Source of the DNA: Gammaproteobacteria bacterium
GTDB taxonomy: Bacteria; Pseudomonadota; Gammaproteobacteria; Steroidobacterales; Steroidobacteraceae
NCBI GenBank assembly: GCA_028293725.1
Contig: JAQGOE010000234.1
Location: 1 to 64,000 of the forward strand
Direction of reading: 5' to 3'
DNA: 64,000 nucleotides
The translations under genes were made by a program, and so were the position numbers. The notes beneath the pieces are model-generated. The model saw nothing but the letters and a program-made list of their open reading frames with translations. It was not told the DNA's origin and did not search any database. The stretch's first letter is position 1, and the number at the start of each line of letters is the position of its first letter. Positions 25,867 to 36,137 of this stretch are shown piece by piece.

Positions 25867-27702
25867 ATGTGCGGAATCGTTGGAGCCATCGCTGAACGGA
25901 ACATTGTCCCCATCCTCATGGAGGGGCTGCGGCGGCTCGAATATCGGGGCTATGACTCGGCCGGCCTGGCCGTACTGAACGGCTCGAAGCACCTCACCCG
26001 GCTGCGGACGGTCGGTAAAGTAAAGATGCTCGACGAGGCGCTCGAGCGGACACCCACCACCGGTAAGGTCGGCATTGCGCACACGCGCTGGGCGACTCAC
26101 GGGGTTCCGAGCGAGCGCAACGCGCATCCGCACATCTCTCTGGACGGTCTCGCGATCGTGCACAACGGGATCATCGAGAATCACGAGGAGTTGCGCGAAG
26201 AGCTGAAGCGGCTCGGTTACAAGTTTACTTCGGAGACCGATACTGAGGTCATTGCCCATCGCATCCACCATCATCTCGCGACCGTTAAGGACCTCTTCAA
26301 AGCAGTCCGCGCGACGGTAGCGGAGCTCGAGGGGGCTTACGCTCTGGCGGTAGTGAGTGAGCACGACCCGGACCGCCTCATCCTCGCCCGCGAAGGTTGC
26401 CCTGTCGTTGTCGGTCTGGGCGTCGAAGAGAATTTCGTCGCGTCGGATGTCTCGGCGCTGCTGCCCGTGACCCGCCGGTTCATCTTCCTCGAGGAGGGTG
26501 ATGTTGCCGAGATCCGGCGCAAGTCCATCCGAGTCATCGACAAGGAAGGCAACAACGTGGAGCGGACGGTTCGGGAAAGCGAGCTGTCAGCTGATGCCGC
26601 CGAGAAGGGGCAGTACCGCCACTACATGCTGAAGGAGATCCACGAGCAACCGCGCGCCATTGCCAACACGCTGCAGGAGCGGGTTGCGAATGGACGCCTG
26701 CTCGAAGCGGCGTTCGGGCCGGCCGCCACCGAGGTGTTGAAACGTACGCAGAACGTGCACATCGTCGCTTGCGGTACGAGCTATCACGCCGCTTGCGTGG
26801 CTCGTTACTTCATCGAACAGATCTGCAAGGTGCCCTGCGCGGTCGATATCGCGAGCGAATACCGCTATCGCAACCCGCTGGTGCCGCCGAACTCGCTGTT
26901 TGTGACCATTTCGCAGTCGGGCGAAACCGCGGACACCCTGGCCGCGCTGCGGCTCGCGAAGCAGTCCGGCTATCTGTCGTCACTTTCGATCTGCAATGTC
27001 CCCGAGAGCTCGCTGGTGCGCGAGTCGGAGCTCGTCATGCTCACGCGTGCGGGCCCGGAAATCGGCGTGGCATCGACTAAGGCTTTCACGACGCAGCTGG
27101 CGGCTCTGTCGATGTTCGTTATCGCGTTGGCGAAACATCACGGCGCCGATGCGGAACGTGAGCGTGGTCTCGTGGGCCGTCTCATCGAGCTGCCTGCGCT
27201 GGTGGAGAGAACGCTCGAGCTCGACCCGGTCATCCACAAGCTCGCTGAACGCTTCGCGGACAAACATCACGCGCTGTTCCTCGGTCGCGGCGCGCTTTAT
27301 CCCATTGCGTTGGAAGGCTCGCTGAAGCTGAAGGAAATTTCCTACATCCACGCCGAAGGCTATCCCGCGGGCGAGTTGAAGCACGGTCCGCTCGCGCTCG
27401 TCGATGCGGACATGCCCGTGATCGCGGTCGCCCCGAACAACGACCTGCTCGAGAAGCTGAAGTCGAATCTCATGGAAGTGCGTGCTCGTGGTGGCGAGCT
27501 CATTGTGTTCGCCGACCCTGAGGCAGGCATCCACGAGAGCGACGGTGTGACCGTGATCGAAATGCCGAAGCACGTGACGTACTTCCAGGCGCCGACGATT
27601 TACACCATTCCTCTGCAACTCCTCGCCTATCACGTGGCGATTCTCAGGGGCACCGACGTAGACCAGCCGAGGAATCTCGCGAAGAGCGTCACCGTCGAGT
27701 AA
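25867..27702 (+). CDS. glmS: Glutamine-fructose-6-phosphate aminotransferase (isomerizing)
   Basis: 611-aa enzyme making glucosamine 6-phosphate, the entry point to UDP-GlcNAc, peptidoglycan, lipid A and amino-sugar polysaccharides. Cys2 in [12 protein letters not shown] is the glutaminase nucleophile. [13 protein letters not shown] residues appear as [26 protein letters not shown] follows, and two SIS domains contain VACGTSYHA and [10 protein letters not shown]. The protein ends with the strictly conserved NLAKSVTVE. Start chosen at 25867 so that Cys2 is exposed; 14 extra codons are open upstream. Its stop abuts the stop of the convergent beta-helix gene with no base between. No glmS ribozyme is apparent. 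Confidence 0.97.
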   Translation: MCGIVGAIAERNIVPILMEGLRRLEYRGYDSAGLAVLNGSKHLTRLRTVGKVKMLDEALERTPTTGKVGIAHTRWATHGVPSERNAHPHISLDGLAIVHNGIIENHEELREELKRLGYKFTSETDTEVIAHRIHHHLATVKDLFKAVRATVAELEGAYALAVVSEHDPDRLILAREGCPVVVGLGVEENFVASDVSALLPVTRRFIFLEEGDVAEIRRKSIRVIDKEGNNVERTVRESELSADAAEKGQYRHYMLKEIHEQPRAIANTLQERVANGRLLEAAFGPAATEVLKRTQNVHIVACGTSYHAACVARYFIEQICKVPCAVDIASEYRYRNPLVPPNSLFVTISQSGETADTLAALRLAKQSGYLSSLSICNVPESSLVRESELVMLTRAGPEIGVASTKAFTTQLAALSMFVIALAKHHGADAERERGLVGRLIELPALVERTLELDPVIHKLAERFADKHHALFLGRGALYPIALEGSLKLKEISYIHAEGYPAGELKHGPLALVDADMPVIAVAPNNDLLEKLKSNLMEVRARGGELIVFADPEAGIHESDGVTVIEMPKHVTYFQAPTIYTIPLQLLAYHVAILRGTDVDQPRNLAKSVTVE

Positions 27703-30700
27703 CTATGGTCCTGCGGTCGTGGCTGCAGCTGCCGTAGTCGAATAGGCGCTCGTGAGCGTGGCCACATCGGTGGCACGTACGCGGTAGGTATAGGTCGTCG
27801 AAGGCGCTAGGCCGGCGTCGCAGTAGCTCGTCCCGCCCGGCACGTTCGCTACCTGTATGAAGTTTGCGCACCCCGTGCCCGCGCACCGCTCGACAAGATA
27901 GCCGCTTACCCCGATGTTGTCCGTGGAGCCGGTCCAGCTCAGATTCACCTGGCTGCTGGAGGCGGTCGTCGCCGTTAGGCCGGAAGGTGCGGTGAGGGCT
28001 TGTGTGTTGCCGTCACTACCGCCGGCAAGGCGCAGGGCGACGAATTGCATGACCCACCAGTTCGACGGCGATACTGTCATGGTCGCATCGTACGCGCCGG
28101 AGGCCGTCACGAACTGATCCTCGATGATGTCGGAACCCAGCATCTCGCCGTTGTTGAGCTCTCGTGCCGTGTAGCCCGTGCCGGCTCCCGCGGTGCCCCC
28201 TCCCGTGAGTCCTATACCTACCAGGAGATCACTCGCGCTGCTCGTGGTGACCCACCCACTGTCCGCGCTCCCCCCGGTTCCGTAGGACGCGACCGTAGCG
28301 TCGATCGGGTTCGAAAGGTCGAGCCCCTGATATTCAATAACACGCACCACCAGGCCGGTGACCGGCGTATTGAAGCGTACCGTTACGGTGTTGGATACGG
28401 CGGCAACGATGTTTTTCGCGTAGTAGATCGCCTGACTGACATTGAAGGATTGGGTAGCACTCGCCGGAACCACCCTTGGGCTGCTCAAAAGGGCGTAGGT
28501 ATTGCCACTGGTGTCGACGATGGATGTGACCTGTGCCGTTCCACTCCAGTTCACTACCACCATATTGAGGTCGGTGGCGGTTTGTGCTGCCGGATAGGTG
28601 ACCGTCAGGCTGCCGGATGCGGCCGCCGCGGCTTCATTGCCCTGGACGTAGGGAGCACATTCGCAGGAGTTCGCGTAGCCGCCCGCGTTGACCGGGCAAA
28701 CACGCAGCGTCGCGGTGCCCTGGTCCTTCAGGTTCGCCGCCACGTTGTTACAGGAATTTCCAGACAGAATGCTATGCCACACCAGTGCGGTGTCGAAGTG
28801 GATGCCGAGACGCGGGTAGGTCGCGCCGCAATTCGCATATGTGGCGGAGGCTGCTGCCGACGGCGGGTTGGTGATGTTGTTGATAACATTGCCGAAAATC
28901 ATGGTGTTTTCGGCATACTGCCATGTAGCTGGCGGGGGCCCGCCGTACCAGCTGGCCGAGAATGCTATGGCACCGCCATTGAGATCGTCGGCTTGCGTCA
29001 CCGTGTTGTGGGCTATGGAAACACCGTACGACTCGATGGGTGGAGCCGACGGCGCATCCGGCGAGGCGCCATACCACCCGCGTATGCCCGAGTAGCTGCA
29101 GCTCTTGGACCAGGCGTATTCGCCGTCAACCGTGTTATTGCGGATATCGAGGAATGTCTGATATCCAGTGGCCGGCGCGGTCCCATATTGTGTGCTTTGG
29201 ACGTCGTAGGCGAGATTGAAGAGGATGCCGCTGGTGTCGTACTGCTGATTGCCCTCGATGACCGAATCCGAGCTGCCGGCCCAGATGCCGATCACGCCCC
29301 CGGAAGGCTCGTTGGCATTGCTTTTCTGGCACTCGGGTTGGCGCTGGTCGACAAAGTTGTCGACGGTATAGACCTGCCAATACTCCTTCGCCGTGGTCAC
29401 CAGGCTGTCCGCGCCGGGCGGCACATCCCACGCCGGCGATACCGTAAATGTCACGATCTGCGCCGTGGGGCTCGAATATGCGACGACCGGGCGGACCTGT
29501 CCTACTCCGGTTCCCTTGGCAATCTGTATCCACAGCTCTGTATAGATCGTGCCGCTACCCAGGGTCAGTAGCGGCCCCTGTACGGTCACCGAATTCGCCG
29601 TGGCAGCCAGTACGGGTTGTGCGACCGGTAATGCGTTGGTATTGCTGTTGCCATCGAATACGATGGCCTCACCGTCGCCGGCTTTATCGCCACTGCAAGT
29701 AGCGGTGTTCTGCGAAACCAGGACTTCCTCGTGGTTGCCGAGCAGCGACCAGAAAAATGCGGCGCGGAAGCCTTTGGCATCCGTGACCGGGTTATAGAGG
29801 AACCGGGTCGAGGTGCCGTCCGCAATGTTGTTGCTAAAGTCGACACGCTGTCCCGCGCTCAGCCGGGTGGGAATCGCGCCCTGTCCGGCGGCGACGTCGA
29901 TATAGCTGCCGGGCTCGAAGGTGTTATAGGCGACGACCGAATCGCTGAGGGAATGCGCCGCGGCGAGAAACAGGCCGGTGTCATAGGCGCCGAACTCGTT
30001 GTTGGTCACGAACAGATGATCGATGGGCATGCCGTTGTCCTGAATCCCCACGAACGGCTGGTCGAACACGTTCTGGGTGATCGTCACCCCGCTGACGTTG
30101 CTCGGGTCGGCGGGGTTGAAGAACTGGGCACTGATTGGATTGACTCCCAGCTCGAGCAGCATCCGGCCCGAATCGGTCGGCTGGTATACGTAGGCGTCTT
30201 TGAAAGTAATGTCCTGAACCGTGTTGTGCCCCTGCAGAGTGAATATGGGTTTCTGCATGCTCCAGGTCGTGTCCCGCTGTATCGTCGTCGAGCTCGCTCC
30301 GGCACCGATGATGTTGATGCCGACCGGAACGAGGATACCGAAGGTGACGACCCCGGTTTGACTGTCGTTGCTCATGTTCCAGACGCCGGGACCGAAAACG
30401 ACGCTTCCGCCACCGGCGCTGCGCGCTGCGGCGATCGCCTTCACGATGCACGGGGTGTCGTCGACGCCGTCGTTGGCGATGCACCCACCATAGGCGCTGT
30501 CGCTGACGGAGAAGGTGGCGGGGGCGACCGGTTCGGCGTTAACGAGGAGTGTTTGCCCGCTGGCAACGCTGAGCCAACTCGTTCCATCGCGGCTGACTTG
30601 CACCGTGTAGTTACCGGGGGTCATGTTTGCCGGCAAGGTTACCTTTGCGACATAACGCTCGATCGCCGTTGTCGGGTCCGCGTCATTTGCGGCTGTCAGC

Positions 30701-31272
30701 AGATATGTGTTTGGTCCGAGCAGTTCCACCTGGGTCGCGGCCCCCGGGGCGGGCTGCAGATTGCGTCCGACCACTTTCAGATAACGCGGAAGGTTGGCAT
30801 TCGCGGCCGTCACGTACGCGGAATCCGGGGTGATCCACAACGGCCGTGCGTCGTTGATCTTGATGCCGTTGCTCCATTCGCCGTTGGCGTTGCGCACCCA
30901 TATGACGTACGACTGGTCCGTCTGCAGGGTCGCGGGGAGCGAGACGGTCAACGAATGTGGCACGTTGAGGACGCTGACGACCGGCGCCACTCCGGTGTTG
31001 GCATCGGAGGAAGTAGTTGGAATCGCAGTGGGCGCTGCGAGCGGTTGAGTGGTGTCGGTGAGCGCCCGGTAGACGACCGTGTCGGTTGTCGCGAAGCCAT
31101 CTCCCGGTAACATCAGTAGGTCTCCGGGATCGCCGCGCACCGGGCTTTCGTAGGCGGGCTGATTGAAAATGGTAGGTGGCGTGGCGGCGGCGAACGGGCC
31201 GCCGCAGATCAGGAGCACTAGGGCGAAAGTCGCGTGTCTCCCTGTAAGTCGAGTCCGTGCGCAATGCGCCAT
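27703..31272 (-). CDS. Large secreted beta-helix protein with beta-sandwich and fibronectin-III C-terminus
   Basis: 1189-aa exported protein, paralogue of the 863-aa protein at 4372-6963. Signal peptide about residues 1-30, ending PFAAA. GDGFATTDTVVYRALTD and then GGCIANDGVDDTPCIVKAI with ARSAGGGSVVFGPGVWNMS match the same blocks as the paralogue, and the helix region ends in the same CEC motif. The extra 310 or so C-terminal residues hold a beta-sandwich unit (AIYYAKNIVAA to WWVMQFVALRLAG) and one fibronectin-III domain (APSGLTATTASSSQVNLSW). The start at 31272 leaves a clean signal peptide; the frame opens 19 codons earlier. Probably a surface or secreted polysaccharide-binding or -modifying protein. 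Confidence 0.8.
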   Translation of the reverse strand: MAHCARTRLTGRHATFALVLLICGGPFAAATPPTIFNQPAYESPVRGDPGDLLMLPGDGFATTDTVVYRALTDTTQPLAAPTAIPTTSSDANTGVAPVVSVLNVPHSLTVSLPATLQTDQSYVIWVRNANGEWSNGIKINDARPLWITPDSAYVTAANANLPRYLKVVGRNLQPAPGAATQVELLGPNTYLLTAANDADPTTAIERYVAKVTLPANMTPGNYTVQVSRDGTSWLSVASGQTLLVNAEPVAPATFSVSDSAYGGCIANDGVDDTPCIVKAIAAARSAGGGSVVFGPGVWNMSNDSQTGVVTFGILVPVGINIIGAGASSTTIQRDTTWSMQKPIFTLQGHNTVQDITFKDAYVYQPTDSGRMLLELGVNPISAQFFNPADPSNVSGVTITQNVFDQPFVGIQDNGMPIDHLFVTNNEFGAYDTGLFLAAAHSLSDSVVAYNTFEPGSYIDVAAGQGAIPTRLSAGQRVDFSNNIADGTSTRFLYNPVTDAKGFRAAFFWSLLGNHEEVLVSQNTATCSGDKAGDGEAIVFDGNSNTNALPVAQPVLAATANSVTVQGPLLTLGSGTIYTELWIQIAKGTGVGQVRPVVAYSSPTAQIVTFTVSPAWDVPPGADSLVTTAKEYWQVYTVDNFVDQRQPECQKSNANEPSGGVIGIWAGSSDSVIEGNQQYDTSGILFNLAYDVQSTQYGTAPATGYQTFLDIRNNTVDGEYAWSKSCSYSGIRGWYGASPDAPSAPPIESYGVSIAHNTVTQADDLNGGAIAFSASWYGGPPPATWQYAENTMIFGNVINNITNPPSAAASATYANCGATYPRLGIHFDTALVWHSILSGNSCNNVAANLKDQGTATLRVCPVNAGGYANSCECAPYVQGNEAAAAASGSLTVTYPAAQTATDLNMVVVNWSGTAQVTSIVDTSGNTYALLSSPRVVPASATQSFNVSQAIYYAKNIVAAVSNTVTVRFNTPVTGLVVRVIEYQGLDLSNPIDATVASYGTGGSADSGWVTTSSASDLLVGIGLTGGGTAGAGTGYTARELNNGEMLGSDIIEDQFVTASGAYDATMTVSPSNWWVMQFVALRLAGGSDGNTQALTAPSGLTATTASSSQVNLSWTGSTDNIGVSGYLVERCAGTGCANFIQVANVPGGTSYCDAGLAPSTTYTYRVRATDVATLTSAYSTTAAAATTAGP

Positions 31273-31420
31273 ATTGTCGTCGAGTCCCTGCGAGCGATGG
31301 GCGCAGATCCCAACATCACGAAGTGACACTCCCGTGATGCTTACGTTACAGGCGGCTTCCTCGTTCTGTCACATAGCGCCGGTAGTCTCGCAAAGATCGT
31401 TTCTCGCGAAAAAGTCCCGA
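31273..31420. promoter_or_regulatory. Divergent region, beta-helix gene / TonB-dependent receptor
   Basis: 148 bases serving two divergent genes. ATCACG at 31315-31320 and CGTGAT at 31333-31338 form an inverted repeat with a 12-base spacer, a possible operator. No clear -35/-10 was found. Confidence 0.35.
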
Positions 31421-33622
31421 ATGCCATTTACCGACCGGACCCGGGCGGCGGCGAGGTGCGCAGCTGTGGCCGCGATTGGCCTGGTCGCCGGTGCCCCCGC
31501 CCACGCCGCGGTGCTGAGTGCTGCCGATCTCGAGGTGCGCGGTATTACCAGTCTCGACGGAATCGCTGCCGCGGAGCCGGGCATCGCGTCGACGCCGGCG
31601 CTGAATTCTCTGAGCACGCTGAGTCTCTATATGCGGGGCGAGGGGCCTGCCGCCGCCGCCGACATTACGCTCGAGGGCGCTGTAGGCCTCTTTCAGGACG
31701 GGTTCTACATCTCGCGATTGCAGGCGGACACGTTCGACCTGCTCGACCTGGAGCGGGCGGAGGTCCTGGCCGGGCCCCAGGGTGCCGCCTACGGGCCCAA
31801 CACCACGGGAGGCGTGATTAACCTCGTCAGCGCAGCGCCCACTGGCAAGTTGAGCTTCGATGAGAGCGTGGATTTCGGCAATTTCAACAGCTATCGCGTT
31901 CTGAGCTCGCTCGATACCCCCCGCTGGCACGATCTTGCGGCGAAAGTAACCGTAGTGGCGAGTTCCATCGACGGCTACGTCAAGAACGAGTTGGCCTCCC
32001 AGCATGATTTCGGCGAGGAAAAGCAACGCGCGGCACGCCTGCAGTTGCTTTGGGACGGTCTCGCGAACTTGCGCGCCGAGTATTTCATCGAGCGCAGCGG
32101 TTTGGATTCCACGCCCGAGTACCCCGTGGATCCTGCGCAGAACGGCAACGAGATCTTCACCGGCTTTACCTACTTCGCCGATCCCAATGGGCCGATGAAA
32201 TCGACGTATCGTCCAGTGCTGTTGTCATTGAGTAGGTCGAACCATACCGCGCAAGGCCTCACGCTGACCTGGCATGCGTGGCCCGCTCTTACTGTCCAGT
32301 CCCTCACCGGATACCGGACGATGACCTCGAACGAGTTGCAGGACGACGTGGAAATCTTCGGCGAGCCATCGAGCACCATAGACGACTATCAACAGCATCA
32401 GTTCTCGCAAGACCTAAGGTTCAGCGGGGACGGACTCGATCAGCAGCTCGGATATGTGTTCGGCGCGGCCTATTTCCGCGAAAAAGGCGCCCATGTGAGT
32501 GATTTCATTCTGACTCTTGCTGGACAGGATGAGCTGCGCCAGGTGACCACGACATCGCGCTCGCAGGCCGTTTATGCACGGGTGCGGTGGCAGCCAGCCT
32601 TCCTCCGCCGGCGCCTGGAAGTGGCCGCCGCCGGTCGTTATACGAAGGATAGTCAGGATGCGGAGCGCTCCATTGTCATAGATTCCACCGATCTCGTGGA
32701 GACCGGCGCGCGCAGTCACGTGGGCTACAACAGGAGCACTCCGGAGTTCAGCCTCACCTATCGCTGGAGTGACGGAGTCAGCACTTATGCGAAAGTCGCT
32801 ACCGCCTATGAGGCCGGAGGCGCGCTGGAGACGGCGCGTCCGGGGAATTTTGGCAGCAACACCTTCCGCCCTGAAACGTCGACGACCTATGAATTGGGGT
32901 TGCAGACGGCGCTCGGTGACGGGTGGCATGCTGATGTAGCGGTATTCGACAGTAGACGGAAGAATGTGCAATACGCGGTGCCCGTCGGACTCCTCACGAA
33001 CGATGCGCTCGAGCTGCAACGCGTGAAGGTTGAGGGCGCGAGCTTCGAACTAGGAGCGGCTCCCCTGCAAGACCTCGCGCTGAGCGCGAGTGCGACCTAC
33101 CTCCATTGGAACATTGAGCGAGCCGACGCGGGGGCGGGGACGATTTTCGATCCTTCGATCGAAAGCAGCTCCCCCTATTCAGTCGGCGAGAACATCCATA
33201 ATCTCTTCGCGCTTCCCTACACCCCCAAGTACAGCGCCGCCGTTGCGGGCGACTACACGTTTTTGCATCTCGACCGTCGCGACGTCGCGCTGCATCTCGA
33301 CTATGTTTATCGCTCCCAGATGTTCGTGAACGGCGGCGCGGGTTCCGCAGTCCCGGAAGCGCAGTTCGACCGGCAGACGGCGTACGGATTGTTGAACGGT
33401 CGTCTCACGGTCGCGCAGGAGTCGGATTGGTCGCACCGGCTGAAATTCAGCCTCTGGGGCCGCAACCTTCTCAATCGCAAGTATTATCAGCCGGCCGTCG
33501 GTGTGGGAGGTGGTGTCAGCTCTTTCGGCGACGGTGCCACGGGCCCGTTGGGCTATACCACGCGCGCCGGCGCGTACGCGGAGCCCCTGACCTACGGCCT
33601 CAACATCAAGTACGAGTATTGA
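31421..33622 (+). CDS. TonB-dependent outer-membrane receptor lacking a recognisable TonB box
   Basis: 733-aa outer-membrane beta-barrel receptor. Signal peptide 1-29, ending APAHA. The plug follows at once: LEVRGITSLDGIAAAEPGI, then DLERAEVLAGPQGAAYGPN and TTGGVINLVS are its conserved strands. The barrel from about residue 150 shows alternating TYELGLQTALGDGW-type strands, and the protein ends in an aromatic residue (KYEY). The ATG at 31421 is preferred because it begins the signal peptide; the frame extends upstream without similarity. Receptors normally have 15-40 residues with a TonB box (such as IVVTA) before this plug point, and here they are missing. Together with the divergent beta-helix gene it may handle an oligosaccharide. 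Ends 17 bases inside the convergent nat gene. Confidence 0.88.
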   Translation: MPFTDRTRAAARCAAVAAIGLVAGAPAHAAVLSAADLEVRGITSLDGIAAAEPGIASTPALNSLSTLSLYMRGEGPAAAADITLEGAVGLFQDGFYISRLQADTFDLLDLERAEVLAGPQGAAYGPNTTGGVINLVSAAPTGKLSFDESVDFGNFNSYRVLSSLDTPRWHDLAAKVTVVASSIDGYVKNELASQHDFGEEKQRAARLQLLWDGLANLRAEYFIERSGLDSTPEYPVDPAQNGNEIFTGFTYFADPNGPMKSTYRPVLLSLSRSNHTAQGLTLTWHAWPALTVQSLTGYRTMTSNELQDDVEIFGEPSSTIDDYQQHQFSQDLRFSGDGLDQQLGYVFGAAYFREKGAHVSDFILTLAGQDELRQVTTTSRSQAVYARVRWQPAFLRRRLEVAAAGRYTKDSQDAERSIVIDSTDLVETGARSHVGYNRSTPEFSLTYRWSDGVSTYAKVATAYEAGGALETARPGNFGSNTFRPETSTTYELGLQTALGDGWHADVAVFDSRRKNVQYAVPVGLLTNDALELQRVKVEGASFELGAAPLQDLALSASATYLHWNIERADAGAGTIFDPSIESSSPYSVGENIHNLFALPYTPKYSAAVAGDYTFLHLDRRDVALHLDYVYRSQMFVNGGAGSAVPEAQFDRQTAYGLLNGRLTVAQESDWSHRLKFSLWGRNLLNRKYYQPAVGVGGGVSSFGDGATGPLGYTTRAGAYAEPLTYGLNIKYEY

Positions 33623-34454
33623 GTCCCGGGGGCGCCTGAGTGACCAGGCGTGCGAGCGCATCGTCCAGGCCCGGGTCATCCGGGAGCCTGATACCGAAGA
33701 GGTGCTGAAGTGTCCCGCGGAGTTCGGCGGTGCTGGTAAGCGTGGTCTGCTGTGATTCACCGCGCAGGGGATGAATTGACAGCTTGTTGTTGAAAAGGCC
33801 GTAACGCCGATCGAGGGTGACGCGCGCGGCCATCAGGTTGCTAACGAACGGGGATTCGGGGTGGTGGGCCAGGTGCCAGTTCCAGACCTCGTAATCGGGC
33901 AGTACCTGCGGCTGCAGGTCGAAACTGTAAAGGGGCTTCCAGACGTCACGTATGTGAGCCTGGAGAATGAACGTCCCGTCAGCCTCACGGAGGCGAAATG
34001 TCTCGTGGGGCGTTGTCTGTTCGACGTCCACAATGAGACGTAGCGGCCCGGTTAGAGTCAGGCCGCCGAATCCGACGTCGGCGATATATGGGCCACCTTC
34101 GATATCATCAATTCGAAGCAGCATGTGGCTGCGCGCGCGGACCAGGTCGTCCGGCGCATTCCACACGACGCGGGCGGCGAGGCCGGTGACGCGGAAGCCG
34201 ATGGCCTGCAGAACACGGCTCAACAGAAGATTGTGCTCGAAGCACCAGCCGCCGCGTCCGCTGAAAATCAGCTTGCGCTCGAGCGCCTCGGTGCTCAGGA
34301 GCACGGGTCGCTTCAGGAGCGGATCGAGGTTTTCGAAGGGAATGACCTGCGGGTGATGCAGGTGGATGTTGGCCAGCGTCTCGAGCGTCGCATCGCGCGA
34401 ACCGGCGTAACCGATTCGTTCAAAATACGCCTCTATGTTGAGTGAATCAGACAA
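33606..34454 (-). CDS. nat: Arylamine N-acetyltransferase
   Basis: 282-aa cytoplasmic enzyme transferring acetyl from acetyl-CoA to arylamines or hydrazines; its natural role is uncertain in most bacteria. With a TTG start at 34454 the catalytic triad is Cys71 in RGGWCFEHN, His110 in ARSHMLL and Asp126 in ADVGFGG, the usual spacing, and length is normal. The frame also opens at an ATG (34499) that would overlap the rimO end by 35 bases and add 15 unrelated residues. It follows rimO directly, probably one transcript. Confidence 0.93.
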   Translation of the reverse strand: MSDSLNIEAYFERIGYAGSRDATLETLANIHLHHPQVIPFENLDPLLKRPVLLSTEALERKLIFSGRGGWCFEHNLLLSRVLQAIGFRVTGLAARVVWNAPDDLVRARSHMLLRIDDIEGGPYIADVGFGGLTLTGPLRLIVDVEQTTPHETFRLREADGTFILQAHIRDVWKPLYSFDLQPQVLPDYEVWNWHLAHHPESPFVSNLMAARVTLDRRYGLFNNKLSIHPLRGESQQTTLTSTAELRGTLQHLFGIRLPDDPGLDDALARLVTQAPPGLNTRT

Positions 34455-34464
34455 GTCGACTGAA

Positions 34465-35808
34465 TCAGGCCAGCAGGCGCCCGTGCAGGTCGTATGCATC
34501 GGCTGACGTAATTTCCACTTCGGCCCAGTCGCCCGGTTTGAGGGTCTTTGCGCGTTTGATGCGAACTACGCCGTCTATCTCGGGGGCGTCGGCTTCGCTG
34601 CGAGCGATCGCGATATCCTTTTCGACGGTATCCACCAACACGCGCATGCGACGACCAACTCGCGCGGCCAGGCGCTTCGCGCTGATCTCCGCCGCATGCT
34701 CCATGAAACGCTCGCGGCGCTCTTCCTGCACTACCGGGGGAACGTGATCAGGCAATGCGTTGGCGGTCGCGCCATCCACGGGCGAATACTTGAAGCAGCC
34801 GACCCGATCGAGTTGCGCCTCGTCCATCCAATCGAGCAGTTCCTGGAATTCAGCTTCCGTCTCTCCGGGAAAGCCCACGATGAAAGTACTGCGGATCACC
34901 AGATCCGGGCACTCCGCGCGCCAGGCGCGGATTCGCGCCAGTGTATTCACCGCGTGCGCGGGGCGGCGCATGCGTTTCAGCACCGACGGGCTGCCGTGTT
35001 GGAACGGTATATCGAGATACGGCAGTATCTTGCGCTCCGCCATCAACGGAATGACGGCATCCACGTGCGGATATGGATAGACATAGTGCATCCGCACCCA
35101 CGCGCCCAGCGACCCGAGGCCACGGGCGAGGTCGATGAAACGGGTTTCGTACGTCTCATCACGCCAGGTGCCGGTCGCGTAGCGGATGTCGGATCCGTAA
35201 GCGCTCGTGTCCTGTGAGATCACGAGCAACTCTTTGACGCCCGCTTTGACGAGGCGCTCCCCTTCACGCAAGACGTCGTCGATCCGGCGGCTCACGAGCT
35301 TGCCGCGCATGTCCGGGATGATGCAGAAGCTGCACTTGTTGTTACAGCCCTCCGCAATCTTCAGGTACGCGTAATGCCGCGGCGTGAGGCGCACACCTTG
35401 CGGCGGCACCAGGTCGAAAAACGGATCGTGTTGTGGCGGCAGGTGCTCGTGAACCGCATTCAACACATCCTCATACGCATGAGGGCCGGTTACCTTCAGC
35501 ACGCGCGGATGGCGGTCCAGAATACGTTCGGGTTTCGCGCCTAGACATCCTGTAACGATCACGCGGCCGTTCTGCTCGAGCGCTTCGCCGATCGCGTCGA
35601 GCGATTCATCGACCGCGGCATCGATGAACCCGCAGGTGTTTACGACCACGATGTCGGCCGCGTCGTAAGTCGGAGAGACTTCGTAGCCTTCCGCCCGCAG
35701 GTGCGTGAGGATGCGCTCGGAATCGACGAGGGCCTTCGGACAGCCGAGGCTGACGAAGCCGACTTTCGGGGCACGCTTGGGGGACTTGGTAGCGGGACGG
35801 GGGCTCAA
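34465..35808 (-). CDS. rimO: Ribosomal protein S12 methylthiotransferase
   Basis: 447-aa radical-SAM enzyme that adds a methylthio group to the conserved aspartate of ribosomal protein S12. The N-terminal UPF0004 domain has [15 protein letters not shown] and [13 protein letters not shown] with its three cluster cysteines. [12 protein letters not shown] is the radical-SAM CxxxCxxC, and the C-terminus is a TRAM domain ending in [22 protein letters not shown] rather than an N-first form separates RimO from MiaB. Start is TTG at 35808, backed by a strong GGAGG. Confidence 0.97.
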   Translation of the reverse strand: MSPRPATKSPKRAPKVGFVSLGCPKALVDSERILTHLRAEGYEVSPTYDAADIVVVNTCGFIDAAVDESLDAIGEALEQNGRVIVTGCLGAKPERILDRHPRVLKVTGPHAYEDVLNAVHEHLPPQHDPFFDLVPPQGVRLTPRHYAYLKIAEGCNNKCSFCIIPDMRGKLVSRRIDDVLREGERLVKAGVKELLVISQDTSAYGSDIRYATGTWRDETYETRFIDLARGLGSLGAWVRMHYVYPYPHVDAVIPLMAERKILPYLDIPFQHGSPSVLKRMRRPAHAVNTLARIRAWRAECPDLVIRSTFIVGFPGETEAEFQELLDWMDEAQLDRVGCFKYSPVDGATANALPDHVPPVVQEERRERFMEHAAEISAKRLAARVGRRMRVLVDTVEKDIAIARSEADAPEIDGVVRIKRAKTLKPGDWAEVEITSADAYDLHGRLLA

Positions 35809-35853
35809 GGCGGCCTCCGACGAAAAAGGGCGGCTATGCTACCACGGAGCTCT

Positions 35854-36036
35854 CTAGGGGTCCGTGGAGTCGCCTGTCGCGGTCGCCGGCGAGCGGGTTT
35901 GGGTCTGCGCAGCCGAGGTTTTAGCCGAGTCCTCGAAGCCATGCAGCATATACGCCACTAGCAGCACGACGAGGGGCATCAGTATCCACGGCCAAATTGC
36001 CTGACGGCGCTCATTGGTGTCGTGTGAAGTGGACAT
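35854..36036 (-). CDS. Small single-pass membrane protein, unknown
   Basis: 60-aa protein I do not recognise. It has a short charged N-terminus (TNERRQ), one helix of about 18 residues (WPWILMPLVVLLVAYML) and a Thr/Ala/Ser-rich hydrophilic tail. The ATG at 36036 has GGAAA nine bases upstream; the frame opens further up without a ribosome site. It lies between rimO and the phosphoesterase on the same strand. Could be a real small inner-membrane protein or a chance frame. Confidence 0.45.
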   Translation of the reverse strand: MSTSHDTNERRQAIWPWILMPLVVLLVAYMLHGFEDSAKTSAAQTQTRSPATATGDSTDP

Positions 36037-36137
36037 CGTCGTTTCCGAAGAGTTTGCTACCACGGTGTGAAGCGTACTAGTGGCCTGACCCGGCGGCAAT
36101 AGTGTCTGTCGCGAGGGAGCCGATACCGCAGAGCGGC

